Shown: positions 1 to 7,030 of the stretch, piece by piece | How positions within the stretch are numbered: the stretch's first letter is position 1 | How the letters are laid out: each line of letters begins with the position of its first letter | NCBI GenBank assembly: GCA_016522385.1 | Contig: JAEKFU010000423.1 | Coordinates: forward strand, 1-11,285 | Source: Pseudomonadota bacterium | GTDB taxonomy: Bacteria; Pseudomonadota; Alphaproteobacteria; Rhizobiales; Aestuariivirgaceae | Direction: 5' to 3' | DNA: 11,285 nucleotides | The notes under the pieces: model-generated | Told to the model about the DNA's origin: nothing | Seen by the model: the letters and a program-made list of their open reading frames with translations, nothing else | Database searches by the model: none | Program-made: the position numbers and the translations under genes

Positions 1-327
1 CGTTTTGCGTGGATTGAGCGAGCTGATCGGGTCCTGAAATACGTACTGGATTAGCCGGCCGAAAGCCGATGCATCTCCTGACAAGCCGGTGAGGTCCGAG
101 CCCTCGATGGCAATTGACCCGTTGGAAGGCTTTAGGAGGCCAACCAGCATGCGGGCCAGTGTGGACTTGCCGCAACCGGACTCTCCGACAATACCCAGAG
201 TCTCTCCTTTGATGACCGCGAAATCCACCGATTGTACGGCATGAACCGAAGCTTTGCGCACACCAAGCAATGTTCTGCCACCGCCAAATGTCCTGGAAAG
301 CTGTATCACCTCAAGTGCCGGTGTCAT
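1..327 (-). CDS. Peptide-type ABC transporter ATP-binding protein (DppF/OppF-like), partial
   Basis: This is the N-terminal 109 residues of an ABC ATPase; the rest lies left of the window. It would hydrolyse ATP at the cytoplasmic face to power the importer encoded upstream. Visible parts are the Walker A motif GESGCGKST (residues 48-56) and the Q-loop in QYVFQDP (94-100) followed by ISSLNPR, typical of the DppF/OppF class. The signature motif, Walker B and C-terminal domain are outside the window. The ATG at 327 overlaps the TGA of the preceding fused permease-ATPase gene (ATGA), which fixes the start and implies translational coupling. As the second ATPase of the operon it would pair with the ATPase half of the fusion. 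Family assignment is firm; the substrate is unknown. Confidence 0.93.
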   Translation of the reverse strand, partial: MTPALEVIQLSRTFGGGRTLLGVRKASVHAVQSVDFAVIKGETLGIVGESGCGKSTLARMLVGLLKPSNGSIAIEGSDLTGLSGDASAFGRLIQYVFQDPISSLNPRKT

Positions 328-2210
328 GCTGCTTCTCCCGGATACAAGCATCTCACCGAGCGGCTTTTGGTGATAGCGGCCAGGTCAAGAGGAGCTTCGC
401 TGCAGTCGTTCCTTGCCCGGTCACAGCGCTCAGCGAAGGCACAGCCCGTGGGCAAGTCATCAAGGGCTGGAGGTAAACCGGGGATGCTCATCAGCGTGCG
501 CCGGCCGCCACCCAGTTCCGGCACGCATTGCATTAGCCGTGCCGTGTAAGGATGGGCTGGATCTGAAAGAATCTCCGTGGTTGTGCCGGTCTCCACAATG
601 CGACCGGCGTACATCACCGCCACCTGGTCACACATCTGCGCGACGACTCCGAAATCATGTGTGATGAAGATGAGAGCTAAGTTGCGTTCATGGCGAAGAC
701 CGTCCAGCAGCGCCAAGATTTGCGCCTGCACGGTCACATCGAGCGCAGTGGTTGGTTCATCGGCAATGATCAGTTCGGGATCGTTTGCCAATGCCATGGC
801 GATGCCCACTCGTTGTCGCATGCCACCGGACATCTCGTGCGGGTAGTTGCGGCTGCGTGCTGCGGCGTTCGGGATTTGCACGCGCGACAGCAGGTCGATG
901 GCTTCATTGTGCGCCTCTTGTGCGGAAAGCGGTCGGTGACAACGGATCGCCTCAGCCAGCTGGACACCAATCGTGTAGAGCGGGTGCAACGTTGCAAGCG
1001 GATCCTGAAAGATATAGGCAACCTTACCGCCGCGCACTACGCGTAGTGTTTCGTAGTCTGCCGCCAGCAGATCCTCACCATTCAGGTGCACGCTGCCGGC
1101 TTTGATGACACCGGGCGGTGACGCAACGAGGCCAAGCAGTGACAGGGCGGTAACCGATTTGCCGGACCCAGATTCGCCGATTATGCCCAAGCACTCGCCG
1201 GGATTGATCGCCAGGTCAACGCCGCCCACTGCCTTATAGACACGTTCTCCGACCTCGAAGTGGGTTGCAAGTCCGTTGACGCTAAGCAGATGATCGCTCG
1301 GAGCAAGGTTCGCGATCTTTGTCCTTTCGATGCGTGTGACCGGTGCCGGCCGTGAAAGCGCACCCGATCGCAGGCGCGGGTCCAGCGCGTCGCGAACGCC
1401 GTCACCCAGCAGGTTGATACTCATGACAATGACGAAGATCATGGCGCCAGGGACAATCGAGGCATGTGGCGCACTGATCAGCAGCTTTCGGCCTTCGCCG
1501 AGCATGGAACCAAGATCGGCCTGGGGCGGCTGCGATCCGAGACCCAGAAATGATAGACCAGCCGTCTCTAGGATCATCCAGCCGACAGTGGTCGACATGG
1601 CAATGGCAATCACCGGCAGAACGTTGGGCAATATTTCATGCCAGACGATGCGCCAGTCACCCATGCCAGAAAGCCGGGCGGCATCGACGAACTCGCGATG
1701 AGCGATACTGACCGTCGCGCCGCGGATGTTTCGGGCAAAGAATGGAATATTGACCACTGCAACGGCATAGAGAGCATTCAACAATCCGGGACCCAGGACG
1801 GCGACAATCGCCAGCGCCAGCAGGATGTAGGGAAAGGCCATCAGCATATCGACGCCGCGCATGATGAAGTTATCAGTTCGTCCGCCAAAATAGCCTGCGG
1901 TGATACCAATTCCGGAACCGACAACTGCAGCGATAATCGATGCAGAGATTCCCACGGCGAGCGACAGCAGCGTTCCCCAGATCAGCCGGGCGAGCAAATC
2001 GCGGCCAAGATGGTCGGTTCCGAGTAGATGCCCCTTTGCCAGGGGCCGGAGCAGCCGGTTGGCCGGATCGGTGACGTCCGGATCAGGGACCGGTAGCAGA
2101 GGCGCCATCAGACAAATAGCGACAACCAGCGACAGAACAATCGCCCCGAGACCTGCCAGCCGATTGCGGAACAGAAGCGCCAAGGCGGGTTTAATTCCAG
2201 CCGTTCTCAT
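324..2210 (-). CDS. Fused peptide-type ABC transporter permease (DppC-like) and ATP-binding protein (DppD-like)
   Basis: One 628-residue frame carries two subunits that are separate in most Dpp/Opp systems. Residues 1-280 are a DppC-type inner-membrane permease with several hydrophobic segments and the EAA coupling loop near 173-196. Residues 281-305 form a polar linker. Residues 306-628 are the ATPase: Walker A GESGSGKS (345-352), Q-loop FQDP (401-404), signature MSGGMRQR (460-467), Walker B LIIADEP (480-486) and H-loop His518. The C-terminal oligopeptide-type extension holds Cys590, 596, 603 and 621. The start is placed at 2210 because its ATG overlaps the TGA of the upstream permease; the frame stays open to 2363, but that N-terminal extension overlaps the permease gene and is not family-like. 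No internal stop or frameshift separates the two halves. I have seen such fusions annotated in rhizobia, so it is probably natural. Confidence 0.93.
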   Translation of the reverse strand: MRTAGIKPALALLFRNRLAGLGAIVLSLVVAICLMAPLLPVPDPDVTDPANRLLRPLAKGHLLGTDHLGRDLLARLIWGTLLSLAVGISASIIAAVVGSGIGITAGYFGGRTDNFIMRGVDMLMAFPYILLALAIVAVLGPGLLNALYAVAVVNIPFFARNIRGATVSIAHREFVDAARLSGMGDWRIVWHEILPNVLPVIAIAMSTTVGWMILETAGLSFLGLGSQPPQADLGSMLGEGRKLLISAPHASIVPGAMIFVIVMSINLLGDGVRDALDPRLRSGALSRPAPVTRIERTKIANLAPSDHLLSVNGLATHFEVGERVYKAVGGVDLAINPGECLGIIGESGSGKSVTALSLLGLVASPPGVIKAGSVHLNGEDLLAADYETLRVVRGGKVAYIFQDPLATLHPLYTIGVQLAEAIRCHRPLSAQEAHNEAIDLLSRVQIPNAAARSRNYPHEMSGGMRQRVGIAMALANDPELIIADEPTTALDVTVQAQILALLDGLRHERNLALIFITHDFGVVAQMCDQVAVMYAGRIVETGTTTEILSDPAHPYTARLMQCVPELGGGRRTLMSIPGLPPALDDLPTGCAFAERCDRARNDCSEAPLDLAAITKSRSVRCLYPGEAA

Positions 2211-3154
2211 GTCTTGATCCGTGGATCGAGCCAACTCTGCGCGAGATCGGCAAGCAGGTTGAACAGGACATAGCTCGCCGCAACAACAATCACGCCACCT
2301 TGCACCAGCAGGATATCGCGCTGCGAAATGGCCTGTACCAACATGCGGCCGACGCCTGGCCACTGAAATACCGTCTCTATGTAGACGGCGCCGCCCAGCA
2401 CGAAACCGGCCTGGACGCCGATCACTGGTATGATCGTGACGAGCGCCGCCTTGAATGCATGACCGTAAAGCACCTTAAGCTCGGAGACGCCCTTGGCCCG
2501 GGCCGTGCGGATGAAGTCTTGACGCAGCACTTCAAGCATCGCTGAGCGCGTGAGTCGCGCAATTACACCGGTTGCCACAACTGAAAGTGTCACGGCGGGC
2601 AGGACCAGATGCTTGAGCAAGTCCGCTAGATCGCCGCCGCCGTAGACGGCGAACATGCCGCTGGCCGGCAGCCAGCGCAGTTGCACGGCGAACGCGAGGA
2701 TCAGCAACAGGCCGAGCCAGAAGGATGGCACCGACAGGCCAACGAGCACGACGAGTGTCAGTATCTTATCGACCCAACCATATTGCCGTGCGGCCGTCCA
2801 GATCCCGATTAGAACGCCCCACAAGGTGCACAGCAGCAGCGACGTGCCTGCGAGGATCAGTGTCGCCGAGAACCTCTCCATGACTTCATCGAGCACCGGC
2901 CGGTTCAATGAATAGGAGCGACCGAAGTCACCCTGCAAAAGGTTGCCGAGCCAGATGAAGTACTGCTGCACAAGGGGTTTATCGAGACCGAGCTGCTTGT
3001 TCAGCCGGTCGACATTCTCAGGCGTGGCATAAGACCCGAGGATCGCCGTTGCCGGATCGCCCGGAATCAGTGTCATAATCAGAAAAACGATGACCGTCAG
3101 GCCGAGCAGGACCGGCACGACAGCCAAAAGGCGCCTCAGCACGTACGCCTGCAT
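2207..3154 (-). CDS. Peptide-type ABC transporter permease (DppB/OppB-like)
   Basis: A 315-residue inner-membrane permease, the usual length for DppB/OppB. It starts with the family pattern MQAYVLRRLLAVVPVLLGLT, followed by PGDPA (31-35), a periplasmic stretch with LGLDKPLVQQY (55-65) and GDFGRS (75-80), then about five more hydrophobic segments. The EAA loop that contacts the ATPase is QDFIRTARAKGVSELKVLYG (212-231). The C-terminus ends in the typical SWLDPRIK. AGGAG lies 9 nt before the ATG. It follows the binding-protein gene after 81 bp that contain a strong inverted repeat, and its stop overlaps the start of the fused permease-ATPase. It would form the transmembrane channel with that permease half. 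Family is certain; peptide, nickel, opine and glutathione importers share this fold, so the substrate is open. Confidence 0.95.
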   Translation of the reverse strand: MQAYVLRRLLAVVPVLLGLTVIVFLIMTLIPGDPATAILGSYATPENVDRLNKQLGLDKPLVQQYFIWLGNLLQGDFGRSYSLNRPVLDEVMERFSATLILAGTSLLLCTLWGVLIGIWTAARQYGWVDKILTLVVLVGLSVPSFWLGLLLILAFAVQLRWLPASGMFAVYGGGDLADLLKHLVLPAVTLSVVATGVIARLTRSAMLEVLRQDFIRTARAKGVSELKVLYGHAFKAALVTIIPVIGVQAGFVLGGAVYIETVFQWPGVGRMLVQAISQRDILLVQGGVIVVAASYVLFNLLADLAQSWLDPRIKT

Positions 3155-3235
3155 AAAGCGACTCTCCTGGCGATAGTCCTAGAGCGGCGGCAACCTCAGG
3201 CATCTCTGCAGGGGTTGCCGCCCCATCATGTTGCG
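3155..3235 (-). promoter_or_regulatory. Intercistronic region with stem-loop between binding-protein and permease genes
   Basis: The 81 bp between the two operon genes contain a perfect 10-bp inverted repeat, ggcggcaacc at 3186-3195 and ggttgccgcc at 3213-3222, with a 17-base loop. No run of T follows it in the direction of transcription, so it does not look like a full terminator. Structures at this position in binding-protein operons (for example after malE) are known to protect the upstream mRNA or reduce read-through. I infer the same role here: more binding protein than membrane subunits. The AGGAG ribosome binding site of the permease gene lies between the hairpin and its ATG. Confidence 0.6.
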
Positions 3236-4792
3236 TCAACCTTTGCTTACATCCTTCAACAGGAGGAAGAAAGACGGCTGCAGCTTGAAGTTTTTGACGT
3301 TGTCGCGCGAGGCAGCATTCTGTTTCCAGTTGGCAATAAATGCCCAAGGAGCATCTTCATAGACGATTTCCTGCATCTTTTTATAAAGGCTCGCGCGCTC
3401 AGCCTGGTCGGTGGACTTGCGTGCCGCTTCGAGCAGCTTGTCGACTTCCGGATTTGAGTAATAGCCCGAATTGAAGCCTTTTTTGTCAGGCCAGGCACCG
3501 GTCCTCAGCGCCAGATATGGCAGCGTGTCCGGGTCATTGGTCATCCACGCCATCTCAGCCATGTCGGCTTTGCCTTCAAGGCCCGGATTTACCTTTCCGA
3601 GGAACGTATTCCACTCATAGGTTTCGATCTGCACTTTCAACCCGACCTTGGCGAGATCAGCTTGGATGGCAGCGCCCATCGGCACCGGATCGAGCATGCC
3701 GGAGCCGCCTTCGGTCACATAGAACTTGAGCTCTGCACCTTCTTTGCCGGCGGCCGCAATCAGCGATTTGGCCTTTTCAGGATCGTACGGATAGGGCTTG
3801 AGCGCATCATTGTAGGCCCAGGCAAAGGCCGGCGGTGTCGGTCCAGCAGCCACTTCAGCAGTACCCTGCAAGACGTTTTCAACCAACGTCTTCTTGTCGA
3901 TGGCGTAGTTGACCGCCTGACGCACCCGCTTGTCGGCAAATGGCCCTTCCTTGGCATTGAGGATCAGGAACCAGACATGCGGGCCCGCCTGCTCGTGCAG
4001 CTGGAAGCCGTTGCCATCAAACTGCTTGACGCTGTCTGGCGGGATCTCGACCATCAGATCAATACCGCCGGACAGCATCTCAGCCACCCGGGTATTGCCG
4101 TCGGTGATCGGGCGGAACACGATGGCCTCCAGCTTGGGTGCACCTCCCCAATAGTCGTCATTGCGCGCAACCACGACCTTGGCATTGGATTCCCATTCGG
4201 CGAATTTGAACGGACCGGTGCCGGAGGGGTTGCGGCCAAAGTCCTTGCCATGCTTCTTCACGCCGTCGGGCGAAACGATCAGGCCCGTCGGGTACGCCAG
4301 GTTTGACAGGAACGGCGCATAGGGATCATTCAGAGTGAACTTCACCGTATCATCGTCAACCGCCTCAATATCCTTGATGGCCGAGAAGAAGAAGGACAAC
4401 GGGAACGGGCCGGTATTGTGGAAGGGATGCTTGTCATCGAGCATCCGGTCGAAGTTGAACTCAACGGCCTGGGCATTGAATGCGCTGCCGTCGTGAAACT
4501 TTACGCCGCTCTGCAACTCAAACGTATATGTCAGGCCATCATCGCTGATTGTCCAGCTCTTGGCCAGCGATGGTTCCACTTCCAGAGTGCCGTCCTTGTA
4601 CCGCACGAGACCGTCATAGACGTTCATTAAGATCCGAAAATCATTCACTGCGGTAACAGTGGCCGGATCGAGCGATTTTGGTTCGGCAATCTGGCCGACG
4701 ACGAGCACGTTTGCCGGTGTCTGCGCCTGAGCAGACGGAACGGCAAGCGTTATCGCCATGGCGAAGCCGATCGTGCCGATAATCCTGTTCAT
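3236..4792 (-). CDS. ABC transporter substrate-binding protein, SBP_bac_5 family (DppA/OppA-like)
   Basis: A 518-residue periplasmic binding protein that would capture the solute and deliver it to the permeases encoded downstream. A Sec signal peptide is clear: MNR, a hydrophobic core (residues 4-18) and an AQA cleavage site with mature protein beginning QTPANVL at residue 24. Family landmarks are AEPKSLDPATV (36-46), YDGLVRY (59-65) and WTISDDGLTYTFELQSGVKF (80-99). The start at 4792 is chosen because GGGAGGAAC lies directly upstream with good spacing and the signal peptide begins there. The frame runs on to 4969, but that extension has no signal character and would overlap the divergent gene. 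No lipobox is seen, so it is probably soluble. It is the first gene of the minus-strand operon. The family binds peptides, opines, nickel and other ligands; specificity cannot be told. Confidence 0.95.
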   Translation of the reverse strand: MNRIIGTIGFAMAITLAVPSAQAQTPANVLVVGQIAEPKSLDPATVTAVNDFRILMNVYDGLVRYKDGTLEVEPSLAKSWTISDDGLTYTFELQSGVKFHDGSAFNAQAVEFNFDRMLDDKHPFHNTGPFPLSFFFSAIKDIEAVDDDTVKFTLNDPYAPFLSNLAYPTGLIVSPDGVKKHGKDFGRNPSGTGPFKFAEWESNAKVVVARNDDYWGGAPKLEAIVFRPITDGNTRVAEMLSGGIDLMVEIPPDSVKQFDGNGFQLHEQAGPHVWFLILNAKEGPFADKRVRQAVNYAIDKKTLVENVLQGTAEVAAGPTPPAFAWAYNDALKPYPYDPEKAKSLIAAAGKEGAELKFYVTEGGSGMLDPVPMGAAIQADLAKVGLKVQIETYEWNTFLGKVNPGLEGKADMAEMAWMTNDPDTLPYLALRTGAWPDKKGFNSGYYSNPEVDKLLEAARKSTDQAERASLYKKMQEIVYEDAPWAFIANWKQNAASRDNVKNFKLQPSFFLLLKDVSKG

Positions 4793-4901
4793 CAGTTCCT
4801 CCCAGGGGTGTTTTTTGCAAAACCAATTTATCATGAAAAATTCTTGAGTAGCAAGTTTATGGTGATAAATTGCATTGAGTAAGCAAAGGCGTTGAATCCT
4901 G
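4793..4901. promoter_or_regulatory. Divergent promoter region with inverted-repeat operator candidate
   Basis: This 109-bp AT-rich gap serves the ABC operon (minus) and the DUF1028-M20 operon (plus). A perfect 10-bp inverted repeat, caatttatca (4824-4833) and tgataaattg (4863-4872), flanks a 29-base spacer. Candidate -35 elements lie back to back in its centre: TTGAGT (4844-4849, plus) and TTGCTA (4854-4849, minus). Candidate -10 elements fall inside the arms: TAAATT at 4866-4871 for plus, and GATAAA at 4832-4827 for minus. Each hexamer matches consensus at only 4 of 6 positions, so the promoters are tentative. A regulator bound to both arms could control both operons together. No regulator gene lies adjacent. 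Confidence 0.45.
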
Positions 4902-5558
4902 ATGACATTTTCGATCCTGGCGCGCGAACCTGAAACCGGTGAATTGGGTGCTGCCGCCGCAACCGGCAATCTCGCCGTCGGCGCATGGGTGCTCTATGCT
5001 GAGCCGGACGCGGGATTAGTGGCATCTCAGGGATTCTCAACCAGCACAATCTGGGGCACCCGGGCCCTACGGCTCTTGCGAGGAGGTAGCACGCCAGACG
5101 CCGTCGTTTCGCAGCTGACCAGCAGCGATGAAGGCAGGGACTTTCGCCAGTTGGCGGTGATGGACATTTGCGGCCGCACGGCTGGCTGGACGGGGGCGGG
5201 CAACACGGACTGCAAAGGTCAGCAGCTGGAGCCTGACCTTGCCGTTGCCGGTAACTGGTTGGCAAACGAAGGTGTCCTGCGGGTATTGAAGCAGGAATTC
5301 CTCCACACAACGGGCAGTCTTGCTACACGGTTGCTACGGTCACTGGAGGCCGCCGCAGATGCGGGTGGGGATGCCCGTGGTTTGTTGTCGGCCGCAATCA
5401 AGGTTGTCTCGCCGGTGAGCCCGCCGCTTGACCTGCGCGTGGATCATGGCTCGACGCCATTGGCCGACCTGGCAGCGCTATTTGAACTCACCAAACAGGA
5501 AGATTATCGTAGCTTCCTCGACCGCGTACCGACGACCGAAAGCCCGCAGCGATGCTAA
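4902..5558 (+). CDS. DUF1028 family protein, putative Ntn-hydrolase
   Basis: A 218-residue protein recognised as DUF1028 (COG3342) from its N-terminus MTFSILAREPETGELG, then AVGAWVLYAEPDAGLVASQG (25-44), GTRALRLLRGG (52-62), RQLAVMDICGRTAGWTGAG (82-100) and GNWLANEGV (117-125). The family is uncharacterised but placed in the N-terminal nucleophile hydrolase superfamily. Thr2 follows the initiator Met and could become the catalytic nucleophile after Met removal; that is inference. No signal peptide or membrane segment is visible, so it is likely cytoplasmic. The start is chosen by family alignment; no strong Shine-Dalgarno is seen. Its last 7 bases overlap the M20 gene start (ATGCTAA), so the two are co-translated. 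It is divergent from the ABC operon, which suggests work on the imported compound, perhaps amide-bond hydrolysis. No C-terminal peptidoglycan-binding extension is present. Confidence 0.88.
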   Translation: MTFSILAREPETGELGAAAATGNLAVGAWVLYAEPDAGLVASQGFSTSTIWGTRALRLLRGGSTPDAVVSQLTSSDEGRDFRQLAVMDICGRTAGWTGAGNTDCKGQQLEPDLAVAGNWLANEGVLRVLKQEFLHTTGSLATRLLRSLEAAADAGGDARGLLSAAIKVVSPVSPPLDLRVDHGSTPLADLAALFELTKQEDYRSFLDRVPTTESPQRC

Positions 5559-6772
5559 CGGTCGGCCAGGAGGTTATGGCCCGGCTGGACGAGATTGCTG
5601 CCTGCTCCGTTGCAGGACCGGGTGTTACGCGTCTGCCGTTTACGAGTGAGCATCGCGGCGCCCTCGAATTGCTCCAGCGCTGGATGCAGAACGCTGGTCT
5701 CTCGGCGCATCTCGACGCAGCGGGCACGCTGATCGGTCGGCGCGAAGGAAGCGAAACCACCCGCACCCTGATCATCGGCTCACATCAGGACAGCGTGCCA
5801 AATGGCGGCAAGTATGACGGCATTCTGGGCGTTGTCCTGCCCATTGTCGTGTTGGAACAGCTGAAGGGCGAGACTTTACCCTTTTCCGTTGAAGTGGTCG
5901 CATTTGCCGATGAAGAGGGCGTGCGTTTTCCGACGGCGCTGATGGGGCCAAGGGCGCTTGCTGGCACCTTCGATCCGGCCATTCTCGAATTGAGCGACCG
6001 CGCAGGTATGACACTCGGTGCTGCAATGCGGGAGTTCGACCTGAACCCCGACGACATCATGAGCTTACAGCGTGAGGAGTCTGATGTTCTGGGCTTCGTC
6101 GAAGTCCACATCGAACAGGGCCCGGTTTTGCAGGAACTGGCAGCGCCAGTTGGCATCGTTACGGACATTTGCGGTATCGAGCGGTGGGCGGTGGTGTTCG
6201 AAGGCCGAACGGCGCATGCGGGTACCACGCCCATGGAACTGCGCCTGGATGCTCTGGCAGGCGCATCTGAGATTGTCGTTGAAGTCGAGCGCCTCTGCCG
6301 GCAGGCAGAGAACCTAGTCGGGGTCGTTGGACAACTTGATGTGCATCCCAATGCCGTGAATGCGGTACCAGGTAGCGTCCAGTTCGTGATCGAGCTGCGT
6401 TCTGGTGAAGATGACGTGCGCCGGCAAGCCGCAGCGGCGTTGGCGGATTTCACCGAGCGCACGGCTGCACGCCGACGGCTTTCAGTGGAGTGTGTACGGA
6501 CTTATCAGCAAGATGCAGTCCCCTGCGACAGCCAGCTGTGCGATCAACTCGAACGGGCCGCCGCTGCTGCCGGTCTATGCGCACCACGCCTGATGTCTGG
6601 AGCCACCCATGACACGTCCGCAATGGCTGACCTTTGCCCGACATCAATGCTGTTCGTTCGTTGCCTGGACGGCATAAGCCACAATCCGTCGGAATCGATA
6701 ACTGCAAATGACTCAGATGCAGCAGCGAGAGTGTTAAGAGAGCTACTGTTGAAGTACCAGAGTTCAGAGTGA
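5552..6772 (+). CDS. Zn-dependent M20 amidohydrolase (N-carbamoyl-amino-acid hydrolase / allantoate amidohydrolase family)
   Basis: A 406-residue cytoplasmic metallohydrolase of the hydantoinase/carbamoylase branch of M20, close to the family's usual length. Expected metal-site residues are all present: His78 in GSHQDSV, Asp89 in KYDG, Glu121/Glu122 in ADEEG, His186 in VEVHIEQGP and His377 in GISHNPSE. The dimer-domain signature RTAHAGTTPM (219-228) and SGATHD (349-354) also fit. These enzymes split N-carbamoyl amino acids, allantoate, ureidoglycine or related amides, so a nitrogen-scavenging or degradative role is likely. The start at 5552 overlaps the DUF1028 stop; an in-frame ATG at 5576 follows AGGAGG too closely (2 nt) to be clearly better, and the extra residues fit family N-termini. 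Exact substrate not determinable. Confidence 0.93.
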   Translation: MLTVGQEVMARLDEIAACSVAGPGVTRLPFTSEHRGALELLQRWMQNAGLSAHLDAAGTLIGRREGSETTRTLIIGSHQDSVPNGGKYDGILGVVLPIVVLEQLKGETLPFSVEVVAFADEEGVRFPTALMGPRALAGTFDPAILELSDRAGMTLGAAMREFDLNPDDIMSLQREESDVLGFVEVHIEQGPVLQELAAPVGIVTDICGIERWAVVFEGRTAHAGTTPMELRLDALAGASEIVVEVERLCRQAENLVGVVGQLDVHPNAVNAVPGSVQFVIELRSGEDDVRRQAAAALADFTERTAARRRLSVECVRTYQQDAVPCDSQLCDQLERAAAAAGLCAPRLMSGATHDTSAMADLCPTSMLFVRCLDGISHNPSESITANDSDAAARVLRELLLKYQSSE

Positions 6773-7030
6773 AAACGTCCGTCGTGAGTCAAAAATGACC
6801 TCTGGGTGGACGGTGATTGTCGGGCAAGGGGGGGGGTTGCAGCAGACGCCGACTAGAGGCGCCTCAAGCGTCTGCGAAGCCGCATTATTGCGGATAGCGA
6901 GCGGCCTTTGGATTACCCAAATGCGCAAAGAAAACGATCCTGCTGCCGCGTTTGAGCACGGACGGCTTAGCATCTATCTGCGATGATCATGAGACCTATC
7001 GACCCGGTCTAAGATGGGCTGCAATTTGAG
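6773..7030. other. Intergenic region between convergent genes, with inverted repeats and G9 tract
   Basis: I see no credible gene in these 258 bp; the short frames here have no recognisable motif or good start. The stretch holds a run of nine G (6828-6836), a nested inverted repeat (gcagacgc 6842-6849 with gcgtctgc 6868-6875, enclosing the palindrome gaggcgcctc 6856-6865), and directly after it a hairpin ccgca-ttat-tgcgg (6880-6893). Lying between two convergent genes, these could end transcription from both sides, but no T-tract follows them, so a terminator call is weak. Confidence 0.5.
6842..6893. repeat. Cluster of inverted repeats (cruciform-like)
   Basis: An 8-bp inverted repeat (6842-6849 / 6868-6875) encloses a 10-bp perfect palindrome (6856-6865), and a second hairpin with a 4-base loop follows at 6880-6893. 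All matches are read directly from the sequence. The cluster sits between the 3' ends of convergent genes, which is typical for REP-like elements or bidirectional terminators. Copy number in the genome is unknown, so it cannot yet be called a dispersed repeat. Confidence 0.5.

Noticed and set aside
2211..2363. N-terminal extension of the fused permease-ATPase
   Set aside because: It lies wholly within the upstream permease gene in another frame, has an odd Cys/Arg-rich composition, and the ATGA overlap gives a better start.
4793..4969. N-terminal extension of the binding protein beyond the ATG at 4792
   Set aside because: It would overlap the divergent DUF1028 gene, places residues before a clear signal peptide, and ignores the strong ribosome binding site at the inner ATG.
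4831..5310. 159-codon minus-strand frame across the DUF1028 gene
   Set aside because: Shadow of the well-supported plus-strand gene; Cys/Arg/Pro-rich low-quality translation.
5785..6462. 225-codon minus-strand frame inside the M20 gene
   Set aside because: Ser/Thr/Pro-rich antisense shadow of an M20 enzyme whose metal ligands are all present on the other strand.
6795..6986. 63-codon frame between the convergent genes
   Set aside because: It runs through the G9 tract and hairpins and has no recognisable motif; I could not tie it to a transposase or other family.
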